From positions 13,547,495-13,611,494 of the forward strand of contig OZ234502.1 in the NCBI GenBank assembly GCA_965153455.1: 64,000 nt of DNA, given 5' to 3'. Positions 23,001 to 32,796 of the stretch are shown here, in pieces (position 1 is the stretch's first letter; each line of letters begins with the position of its first letter). The notes beneath the pieces were generated by a model. It saw nothing but the letters and a program-made list of their open reading frames with translations. It was not told the DNA's origin and made no database searches. This DNA is from Sphagnum compactum (lineage: Eukaryota; Bryophyta; Sphagnopsida; Sphagnales). The position numbers and the translations under genes were made by a program.

Positions 23001-25749
23001 TTTGTTCAATGCAGCTGCTGTGGCGATGGGGAAACCCAAAAAGTGCAAATCCTATTCTGCACTCTGTTTGGGCAAATTTTCAGACCTCCCGCACCAATGT
23101 AAAGGACGTTCATAACCCTCCATGTAAAACAATAGGACATTATTTTCTCTGTATAGATGAGCACACTACATTTGCTGAAATCCTCAGCTTCTATTACATG
23201 GGTTATTGACATCTCTCTATTATACCATTTGAGCATACAATTCTGGTAGGAAAAATTGCTCTCTTCCAAACATCCAAAGTGCAGTTGCTGGGAACAGGGT
23301 GTTGTCATTTTGTTTTGACAGTAATTTAATTCGTGATGCACAGATCATATTTGGGGGAAGATGGCGGCATATTCTGGGTGAGTCAGAGTTATGGGAGCGA
23401 ATGAGTGGCGTTGACATTTCCTTCACTCCTGCCAGCTTTGGGCAAGCTAATCTGCAGGTGTTTCTTTTATTCTCATTCCCCTGTAGCATTTCTCTTTCAA
23501 CCCCCTGTCAGGTCATCAAGCTCTTGAAGCGTTCAAGATGTCATGCAAACATAAAGTATGGAGAAGATCTCAATGAAGCAATCTTTGAAGAGCATTACTG
23601 TCAATAGATTGTATTGTACAGGTAATCAAGGGTGATTCCTTGGGGTGGGTGACATCTTGTAGGTTTTTGATGTGCTTTTGCGGAGACTCCAAAAGGCAGT
23701 GAAGATAGGAAGCTCTGTTGTTGAGTTGTATGCTGGTGTGGGTCTCATAGGTCTAAGCCTGGCCACCACTCGCAAATGCAGGTAGCCCATCAACACTTTT
23801 CTGCTTTTCAATCTCTGGCACATCTCATTAGTACTGGAATTTGTCATCAACTTAGTTGTGTGGTGTGATGGAAACTGTGCAGAACAGTAAAGTGTGTAGA
23901 GGTGAATAAGGAAGCAAGGCTGTCATTTGAGCAATCTTTGTCACGGTTACCAGCATCATTAAATTCCAATATCAGCTGGCACTGTGCAGATGCTTCTGTG
24001 GTGAGTTCTCTTGAAAGTTCTCTTTTGAGGATCTGCAGATTCTTTACATGATGGTGAATACAATGGGTCCTCAGGAGTTTCTGAAATTCTGTCTGCTGTT
24101 CTGTTTTGTAGTCACCCATCAAGTGGCTAGAGGGAGCCAATGTTGTGATTGTGGATCCACCAAGAAAGGGTCTAGACCCTCCTGTCATTGAAGCTTTGCG
24201 CACAGCCTCCTTACGAGGGCTTGGCAAGACCAAATCCCCATCTTCAAAAACTACTGACAAGTAAGACACTACGTTCAATAGACAAAGGAAGTGTCTGTTG
24301 TTGAGATCAAGAGGATAGAGCAAAAAACAGAAGCATTCATGGGTTTAAGATTTAAACCAGTGTTGGGCAGGTATTGACTTTTGAACATAGCAGCTGGTAC
24401 TGGTATTGAATCTTTTGAAAAAAATTCATACCAGCTTGGTACTGGTATTGGATCTTTTGTAAAAATTTCATACCAACTTGGTGGTGGTATTGGATACCAC
24501 AACAAGTACCAGTCGATATACCAGGGTTCTAGCCTGGTACCCACCCACCACTGGTTGAAACTCACCAGTAAGTTGGAATTATCAAATGGCTTCATTCTCA
24601 GGTTTTTCTGTTCTTCCATCCCAAGCCTTTGTGTCTCATGCATTGTGTTTTGTACTCATGTACATGATCTGTTTGGGAATTACAGGGTTGAGAAGCGACC
24701 ATGGATGTTAAGAGCTAAACAAGGTGCAGTTCACAAAGAGAGTGCTTCAAACTGGGAAGAAGAGGAACACACTTGGCCTGATACTCTCATCTATGTCAGC
24801 TGTGGCTGGCAAGCATTCAAGCTGGTATGACATTAATCCTTGTCTCTGAAAGCTGTAGTACACCAGTTGAAGAATCAAGTTTGCTGACATTGATCAAGAG
24901 TGAAAAGAAAAATGGGAAAATTTGCTGAACACTTCAAAATGGGCACCTTTGCATGTGCCCATGTTCACAAAATGCAGGACTATGCAGCTCTTGTTGAAGG
25001 CGACACATGGTATCTTGATGATGCTAAAGCATTCAACCTCTTCCCGGGTACCAACAGGTGAACTGCTTCTCATAAGTCCTTTCTTGCATCATAACAACAA
25101 ACAACCCCAGTCATTGGCATTTCTAGATATAGGTCATGCCTTCATTGTCTTCATCTTGAGTGAGCACTAGCCAACATCATGACTGAGTCTTCCTGCTGCT
25201 TCCAGAAACGTAACAGAAACTTGGGACACAGATTTTATATGATGATTTGCCCGAATTCTGGGTCAATTATTATGTACTTGTTTACATCTGCCATCAGGAG
25301 CTGGTGGTTAGTGGGTAGTAATGGCAGCTCATTGCTGCTACTCATGATGAAAGTGATGGTCTGACACTTCGTGAGCAAGTCCCACAAGGTTATGACTGCA
25401 CTCATTATCGTGTTACCTTCAAAATGTCTGTTGTGTAGATTTCTCTGCAATCTTGTAGGTATGTCTTTTTGTCTGAATTTCTCAAAATTCCTGGAGATCT
25501 TTGTTGTTCCTGGAGATTACAATTCCTGATCCTGAAATCTCCAAGGACATGGCACTAATGTTGTGAATCTGCATGGATGTGATTTCCAAACTGTCTGGCA
25601 GCATTGAGGTTCTGGCAATTTTCAAGCGCGGGAAGAAGCCACCCAAAGTTGTGAAGAAGGGTTCCGGGGTTCGATCAAAATCAGCCAAAAGCTTACAATG
25701 GACGAGAGCAGGGAAGAGATTAGCACTAGGCAATTCAAAACGAAGTTAA
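20083..25749 (+). CDS. TrmA/RumA-like SAM-dependent RNA methyltransferase, about 17 exons
   Basis: Fifteen exons fit GT-AG sites and phase: 20665-21085, 21273-21387, 21728-21839, 21996-22040, 22280-22347, 22473-22527, 22805-22884, 23015-23098, 23344-23457, 23663-23781, 23883-24000, 24112-24260, 24686-24824, 24978-25057, 25602-25749. They give about 615 residues. In order these are a basic and acidic N-terminal part (poly-Asp/Glu at 20925-20985), a CSGC cysteine pair, the WEWRCRAKLAVRG block, SAM motif I (ELYAGVGLIGLSLA), CVEVNKEA, the DPPRKGLDP motif, YVSCGW with the likely catalytic Cys, FNLFPGTNSIEVLAIFKR, and a basic tail. This is the class of 5-methyluridine RNA methyltransferases. The upstream frame from ATG 20083 (MEAVMSRNSSSSLWSS) looks like an organelle transit peptide ending near 20212. 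How it joins the core is unresolved (see 20526-20664). The RNA target is unknown. Confidence 0.85.
24390..24520. repeat. 42-bp repeat inside a methyltransferase intron
   Basis: The phrase ggtactggtattgga(t) recurs at 24396, 24438 and (as ggtggtggtattgg) 24480, with a 42-bp period. It lies in the intron 24261-24685, so the open frame across it is not coding. Confidence 0.75.
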
Positions 25750-28700
25750 AGCAAGTATATCAATACTGCTTTTGTGCACTTTTCTTTTGCAAACGAGAAT
25801 GGTGAATATTGCAGATGACGACATTTCTCGAGGTGAAGTGTAATATTTGCAACAGGTGATAACAATTTCAAATGTACCTGAATATGAGTATCGCAGAATA
25901 TGCCATTTCTTTCAAGTAGATGTTTGTTTAGTTGTGTGCAAACCAGATTTAAAATCCATAAATCAAGCAAGTGTGGATTTTAATGGTGTCCACCAATTTG
26001 GATCCATAGTAAGTGGAGAAATATCTATGGCAAAATGGTATTCACATGCATAAAAACCATTTGTGTCCATATTTAATACTACCAAGTGGAAAACCAAAAT
26101 CACAACAAACTATTGAATCAAAAACTAAACTTAAATATTATTCAAAGCCATTGATTGAAATGGAATCAAAAGGAGTGTGTTAAAATTATGTGATTGATTT
26201 TAATTTTTTTAATGAATAAATAATGCAGACATTTGTGTTTAGCAATATTCATTGGATGCTTTTGAAAAGATAATAAAACATATCAAGATTTTGAACATTA
26301 TAAAATTCATTTTCTAAGATTGCAAGGAAAAAGATTATGTGTTATGACTATTCAAGGTTGATTGTTTATATTTGTTGGGCTTGGAATTTCGAAGCCTAAA
26401 TTGTTGGTTATATCTATCTATGAAGGAAGGTAGTTTGTTTTGTTTTGTAGTTATGAGATCCACTGAACCAGGATGCTTTAGATTGTGTTCTTGGTGTCTT
26501 TGGAAAGCTTTTGACAAGGAGGGGTGCAGGGCCCGGTTCCATGACATTTGGACTTGTTGTGCAAAAGTTCTTGAATATTGAATGAGTTTTTCACTGAAAA
26601 TTAAATTAAATCGTAGCTGAAAATTTCTGAGGAATGGGAAGGTGCCTTTGGTGTTGTTGGAACGATCTTGATGAGCAGGATTTAACGGAATTTATTTGGT
26701 AAGATTTGGATTAAGAATGTGGGAAATATTGATTTTAAAATGATTTCTGCCGCTGAAAATTCAAATAAATTCCAAAAAACCAGGTTTTGGAAGGAAAAAT
26801 CAGTTGAGATCGTGGTAACACTTGACGGCTTACCATTCAATTCAAGCATGATTTCCTTTCGTATTTGGCTATTCAAAATATCAATACATACATTGCAAAA
26901 CAATATTCACATGTTGAGTTTCCCTATTTTGTACTGGGTTCACACTTGGGCCAATACCCACAGGCCACACTAGTGTGCATGAAATAATCATGCAAAAGAA
27001 ACATACATATCAAATTGCCATAAATAACTTATTGTCGTAGTTTTTAGTGACTAAAATATATCAATGCATACAACATGTGAAAAATCATCACCATCATATG
27101 AATTATTTTGATTTTTTTTTTTCCATACTTTAATTTATTCTATGTAAATCTTGTAGTCCATTGAAAAACCAGTGATATTTTGTTTTTCGATGAATTTTTT
27201 GGTCATTTTGCAAAGATTTTTTTCAGAAAAAAATATTCTGTCACAAATTCTCCTTTATTTTGTTTTAAATGGCATAAAACACAGGAAAATTGAAAAAAAT
27301 CACCAAAAATCGCACAATCACTTACAATAGTAACTAGTACCCCAATTTAAATTTGCCTAGATAGTCACCTAGGTAGGGTGAAGGGGAAATAGGAGGGTTT
27401 GTAGGATAGGTTAGGTTACCAAGGTGAAACCTCGAAATGGTAACCAACTGAGTCATAATGGTTTCCAATCCATGGTGCACTAGTGGGTGCTGAATAGTCA
27501 CATTATCCCATCATCCATGTCACCTTGAGACGTTTTATCATATCAAACCAGACGGCATCCCACAAGTTTGACATTTGGCAAATTAATTTGCAAGCAAATA
27601 ATCAATGGACTAAAGAATGGTCCCACCATAGGATTTCTTTTTTCTGGGGGACACGTAAGACTCATAAAATGCAGGGGTGATTCTACAAGCTTGTTGTTGC
27701 TAACACTCAATAGACGAATGGAGTTGTTACTATGTTCTCACTTTTTTGAGTGAATAATGTAAAGCCCAAATTCATGCATTTGTGCCATTTGTTTTCATTG
27801 AAAGTTTTCCGCATTTGACTTTTCTTGTTGATGACCATGCAAGCTCAAAAGTAGGATAGTTGCTGATGCAAACCTACCAAACTTTGTCACAAGAAAATAT
27901 GAAGGATCCATACTTGTTGATGCAAACTTTAGTACAAGAAATACATTTAGATACTTGTTGATGCAAACTTTAGTGCAAGAAAAATGTATACATACATGTT
28001 GATGCAAACTTTAGTACAAGAAATACATTTAGATACTTGTTGATGCAAACTTTAGTACAAGAAAAACGTTTAGATTCTTGTTGATGCAAAAAAAATTATT
28101 ACAACAAAATCATTTAGATACTTGTTGATGTGAACCTGCCAAATCTTATTTCAAGAACACACTACCTCATACAAGGAGAAGAGGAAATGAAGAGAGAAAG
28201 GACCCAAATCTTATGTTAATTCGTAAGTGCTAAATCTATTTACACTGGAGCCTAATAACAGACATCATAAATCAACAAACCAAAGATGAAGGAACAACTA
28301 CAAAATGGGAATGAGAGGTGGGTCTGTAAGGACCACAGTGAACCAATGTACCTTCACCTTCTTGAGTGAGACCTGTAAGTGGCTAAATTTTACTGAAAAT
28401 TTTGTCAAGTTTGGACTTGATGCTGTAACTTTGCGAGAAGCATCCTAATAATGTTTAGAAAAGCGACTTGATGCTCTTACTATGCAAGAAGCATCCTTAT
28501 AATGTTTAGAAAAGCAACCTTCAACAATTTGGGTTTTTAGCATGGTACATACCATTTTACTTGCTTTGTTCGCCCATGGCTGTCAGTAAGTGGGTGAATT
28601 CTCTTTCAGAAACTTCCCTGTCCAATATCAAAGCTTAGGAAGTGTTCTAGAATGGACAAGCTGAGATTTACAAAAGAAAGAATGTGGAATCATGGGTAAA

Positions 28701-29100
28701 GTACTGCAACTCATGGGTCAACAATTTCCACCGAATCCTGGAATTGAGTATTTATTTCAATGATCATGATTGGAGTTTGAAACTTGTGCCAGAACACTGA
28801 ATTGCAGAATCCCTTTTGTTGCAGAATTTGCAGGATATGTACCAAAGAGGAGCACTAAAAGTCCACATTCCCAAAACCCATTTAGTACTACAGTTCTAGA
28901 AGTTTCAAAACCTTTTTAACTAGTCCAGCACCAGATGATTCAAAACCCTTTTAAGTAGTCCATTCCAGATTGTTCTGGTACTAGAAGAAACGACGCAAAT
29001 GGACCGGTACTGGAAGCACACTACGATCCCTTGGTTTTGGGTACAAGAAATTCCACAAGTCTGGATTGTATTACTAATTTTTGACTTACAATCTTAGGGG
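25750..29100. other. Gene-free AT-rich spacer downstream of the methyltransferase gene
   Basis: No gene is supported. The first few hundred bases should be 3' untranslated sequence. A 41-bp tandem array lies at 27850-28140. The remainder is AT-rich without recognisable motifs on either strand. Confidence 0.55.
27850..28140. repeat. 41-bp tandem array (TACTTGTTGATGCAAACTTT unit)
   Basis: Unit starts lie at 27911, 27952, 27993, 28034, 28075 and about 28117, so the period is a steady 41 bp. A diverged leading copy sits near 27855. The steady spacing and low divergence suggest recent slippage expansion. Confidence 0.88.
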
Positions 29101-29399
29101 GAAAAAATTTACAAAATGGATTTGAGCAAAATTCTCTCCTCAAATGAAATCTATCTCCAAAAATTTGTCGAAATTATTCCCATCAGTTTCCAGCCGGTTG
29201 TTGTCCTTGAGATTCTTCTTCAATGTTGGAGTTTTGTTTCTCATCGTGTGTTGTGGGGGTATTTTGAAGCTCCTCTCTCCTCTCTCTCTCTCTCTCTGCA
29301 GCAGCCCGTACTCGTGGGTCTCGTCGGATCAGTTGCAGCAGCAGATCACCAAGTCGTTGAAATTCTTCTTGAAACTTGTCTAGAATTTTATTTTTATTT

Positions 29400-29645
29400 T
29401 TATCCTCGCAAGTATGAGCTGAAATAAGGACTGTCGAGTTCTTCTTGAATGGCAAAGAGAAGATCTTGCACATTCACAAACTCCGGTAGTTTGCGTCCGT
29501 CTAGCATCTTCTCGATTTGCTGTCGCCCTGATCTGCCGATCTCCGCCTCGATGGCCGTCAGCAACTCCGGTATACTCGCCCATTCTGGAAAAGACTCCGA
29601 AGGCAAGTTCCCGAACAAATCAGCTTCACTACCTTCAAGCGCCAT
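29400..29645 (-). CDS. Unknown 81-residue acidic protein (single-exon candidate)
   Basis: From ATG 29645-29643 a frame of 81 residues reads MALEGSEADLFGNLPSESF and ends SPYFSSYLRG. Two predicted helices are PELLTAIEAEIGRSGRQQIE and VNVQDLLFAIQEELD. Base composition is richer in GC than the surroundings, and the residues look protein-like (amphipathic, balanced charge). No family is recognised. The plus-strand frame over the same bases is Ser/Pro rich and less convincing. The frame might be one exon of a longer gene, since another minus-strand frame at 29183-29470 (helical, with an Arg/Glu run from a GA tract) follows it. Low certainty. Confidence 0.35.
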   Translation of the reverse strand: MALEGSEADLFGNLPSESFPEWASIPELLTAIEAEIGRSGRQQIEKMLDGRKLPEFVNVQDLLFAIQEELDSPYFSSYLRG

Positions 29646-29659
29646 GAGCTCAGCGGTCA

Positions 29660-30300
29660 AATTTCTAGCGCAACCCTAAGTAGTTCTCTTCAGAATCTGA
29701 CCGGTTCCTGATTCTCAACCCCCGAAATCGACAAGTTCTACTACTGCACAAGGAAGTTCCGTGTTCAGCAAATTGTGATTTTCTCAGTCGCTTCTCTATT
29801 CTCGCAAATCTGGGTCCAAACGGCAGATCTAATTTCTAGACAAACTTTTGGAACTTGGGTTCACGGCTTCTGCACTCCACCGTCGGTACTGAAGTTTTCT
29901 TGACACACTTCCATCTCTAGTCAGATCTCACTCTTAAATACTATCTGTGCGTTTTTGTCGCATCTGGGTTGCTGGCGGTTCCACCGGCGCGAGATTAGGG
30001 AGGAGCTCTGCAATAAGAAATTGCAGGAGGCGGCGCAGCCAGTGCCAACGACCAGCACGTCAGGGGTCTACTTGTTACCCTAGCCTTGTGTTGCGTTTCG
30101 GCCACGTCCCGTACCCGCACGGAAACCAGAGCCGATGCTTCCTGCGAAATTCCCATAAAAATTCCCGACTTCGCAATGGAGTCATCAGTCTCGTCGACTC
30201 TCTAGACACGATTCTCAGAGGAAATCACAACGTGTTGGTCGCTTGCGTCACGGCGAGCGTCGTCATCTAGCACGAGACGACACAGTTTTCGCGGACCCTA
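29660..30300. other. GC-richer island upstream of the small unknown frame
   Basis: In contrast to the AT-rich flanks, this 640-bp stretch has many CG dinucleotides, like the promoters and leaders of the window's real genes. No convincing protein is read on either strand. It may be the promoter and leader of the minus-strand frame at 29400-29645, or of an unrecognised transcript. Confidence 0.3.
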
Positions 30301-30343
30301 TTTCCTTTAGAGTAAGTGGAAGGAGAAGAACTACGGCTCCTTA

Positions 30344-30405
30344 CGTTTAGGGTTAGGGTTTAAGGTTTAAGAGAGCTGCAGCTCCTTAGGTTTAGGGTTT
30401 AGGGT
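30344..30405 (+). repeat. Telomere-like block (TTTAGGGTTAGGG and TTTAGGGTTTAGGG)
   Basis: Two imperfect TTTAGGG runs flank a short palindromic gagctgcagctc. The block sits between the GC-richer island and a 53-bp tandem array. Interstitial, degenerate copies only. Confidence 0.7.
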
Positions 30406-30470
30406 TAAACCAGCCCTAATAAAATTTCAGATTTTCAGGAAATTCTACTGCTGAAATATACTATTACAGG

Positions 30471-30680
30471 TGTAACTGCAGCATTCCAGGATGTAAAACT
30501 CATTCCACAGGAAAATTTCCTGGTGTAACTGCACTGTTCCAGGATGTAAGCTCATTCCACTGGAAAATTTTCCTGGTGTAACTGTACTGTTCCAGGATAT
30601 AAGCTCATTCCACTGGAAAATTTCCTGGTGTAACTGTACTGTTCCAGGATGTAAGCTCAATTCCACCAGAAAATGTCCAG
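30471..30680. repeat. 53-bp tandem array, four copies
   Basis: Units starting tgtaactg lie at 30471, 30524, 30577 and 30629. Each holds a ttccaggat-tgtaagctcattccact-ggaaaatttcctgg succession. A diverged fifth copy, missing half the unit, appears at 31174-31215. This connects the array to the diverged repeats at 31205-31500. Confidence 0.88.
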
Positions 30681-30789
30681 CCTTTTCTTTGCTGCCTAGG
30701 TATAGCCAAAAAGAGAAATTAAAAATTAAAATTGCTCAAATTAACTGCTTTTTGAGATTTTCAACAGTCATTATTTTACCAAATTTTAA

Positions 30790-30905
30790 GAATGTTTTCC
30801 AAATTTATAGACACGGTTCAAGCAGGTAGCCAAAATATAGTATGATTGTTTGTAAAATTTTACTTTAATATTTTAGATTATAGCCAAATTTGTTCATAAA
30901 CTAGT
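30790..30905 (+). repeat. Dispersed repeat, copy C
   Basis: Core CACGGTTCAAGCAGGTAGCC at 30811-30830 and a closing block ATTATAGCCAAATTTG, in the same order as copies A and B. A further partial copy with AATTTAGCCAAATTTGG lies at 33600-33640. Confidence 0.55.
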
Positions 30906-31204
30906 ATGAATTTTATTTTATTTTTTAACTTAAACATCCTTGTATGTTTCCAGTAATGGATGCTCCAACGCCAGTTTACTAAATTGGTCAGCTGGGATTT
31001 TATTGTATTTTTTAGTAATTAAATCTGGAAAATTTTGAATCATTTTTCTCACCAAAATCCTACTTATAGATTGAAATTTTATAAGAAAAATAAATTAAGA
31101 ATATTTTCCAGAAAAATAAATAAATAAACCAACCACTCCTAAGTTCATTTAAAAACCCGAAATGACAATTTCTTGGTGTAATCACACTGTTCCAAATACA
31201 AAGG

Positions 31205-31500
31205 GGAAAATTTCCTGGAAATGCTTTTATGCTTCAGTCATTTCCTTGGCACCTTCAACACATGTTCCGAAATGTGCTTCCATCAAAAATAGAAATGGAA
31301 ATTTCCAAAGTTTTGGGTGTACTTTCGTCATCATCTCGGCACCTTCAAACCAAATCAAGGATGTACATTCGATTAGAAATACAATGGGAAACTTCCCTGA
31401 AGTTTTTTTTTCCCGGCATGCTTCCAACAGCATCATGTAAGCCACCTTCAAAATCAAGTTCCGAGACGCCAAGTCCGTTTGGAATTACAAAGAGAAATTC
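31205..31500. repeat. Diverged tandem repeat of about 90-bp units
   Basis: Segments opening ggaaaatttcc / ggaaatttcca / ggaaacttccc / gaaattcca start near 31205, 31298, 31386 and 31492. Each carries a following 'caccttca' block. On the minus strand the copies stay largely open and give related peptides (KFPFLFL..., KFPIVFL..., EFLFVIP...). This could be an eroded repeat protein or chance. No family recognised. Confidence 0.5.
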
Positions 31501-32220
31501 CAAGAAGGTAACAAGTTTTTTTATTTCTTCGGTAGTCAAGTCATCGCCTTGGAACAGCTCCAAAGTAAGTAAGTAATAAGGAGGTAATTGCCACTGCAAA
31601 CCCAGGAAATGAAGAGGAGATTTTGCAGTAGCTTCCTTTGCAAAAATCCTTCTGCGCACATGAAAGTGCCAAATTAAGTGCAAACAAAGCAACCACAAAA
31701 TTGGGCACCATTGGTCCCCACCTTTGAAGAGGTTATTAGGAAGAAGACCTCCCAAGTTGTAATTCACTTTGTTTCCTGAGTCATATTTTCTATTGGGATC
31801 GAATTCATGTCAAATTAAGCGTCATCATGTTCACGAAATCACTACAACAACAGAATATGACTTTTTTTTTCCTAAGGATCAACACTTGAATCCAGCACCT
31901 AATAGCACAAATTTCAATGTCAAATTATGGTAAACAGTAAACAACATCCATATTTTGCATAGAAATGGATGAAATCACAATTTGGTTACCACACACATGT
32001 GCAATGGAGAGTGCCAAATGGATGAAATTGCAATTTGATTACCGCAGAGATGTGCAATGGACAATGGATAATAGATGAATTCGCAATTTGATTACCGCAA
32101 AAATATGCAATGGACCATGGCCCTATCAAAGGAATTGGCGAATTATTTTATAGGAGGAGGTCCTGTTATTAGGGCACGATACTGGTTGCAATACATATTT
32201 ATACATAATGTAGATTTATG

Positions 32221-32347
32221 TACTAAAGTATGGGCCCTATATGGCGGATTCTGTCAGGTGCACAAACTAGGCTTGCCCTCAGAGGCTCTCTCCCAGGGCA
32301 TGCTTTTTACATGGCAGAATCCGCCATATAGGACCCACTCTTTAGTG
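32221..32347. repeat. Imperfect hairpin with 33-nt arms (foldback)
   Basis: The arm 32221-32253 (tactaaagtatgggcccta...) pairs with 32315-32347, with about four mismatches in 33. Inside, a second stem (gcttgccct with agggcatgc) continues the fold. The structure could be a MITE remnant or a transcript hairpin. No target site duplication could be assigned. Confidence 0.7.
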
Positions 32348-32668
32348 TTAGAGGCAGGGGTTTTATTGTAGTCTTTCAGAATTTGGCCACTCAGGCAGAT
32401 TGGGTTAGAAAATGGCCTAAAAAAGCCATGCTTCCTTAGCCCTGAATGCAGGCCTTGCCCATCTTAAAACACGAGGTGGGCTAGGTGGGCTAGGCTAGGT
32501 GGACCAGGCGTAAGGCGACGTGTCTGTAAAGGAATTGCCTTACAAGAAAGTGCTGAGGTCTACATTTGTAATTTGCAGCCATTAGCTCCTCAAGTGGGTT
32601 GTTGTGTCTTGTGCTTTAGGAGGACACCATTTTCTAGCTTTGACATTAAAAAGAAGTTCAATGAAGGC

Positions 32669-32796
32669 ACCATCCCCAATTTCCAATCAGGTACAGCTTT
32701 GGAGACCAGTACCATCCCCAATTTCCTAAAAGGTGCAAGATTTGGAGACCAGTACCATCCCCAATTTCCTAAAAGGTGCAAGATTTGGAGACCAGA
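32669..32796. repeat. 43-bp tandem repeat, three copies
   Basis: The phrase accatccccaatttcc begins at 32669, 32711 and 32754, and the third copy ends at 32796. Copies two and three are almost identical. Confidence 0.85.

Noticed and set aside
30344-30405. Chromosome end (telomere)
   Set aside because: Only a few degenerate units, with genes and repeats continuing on both sides.
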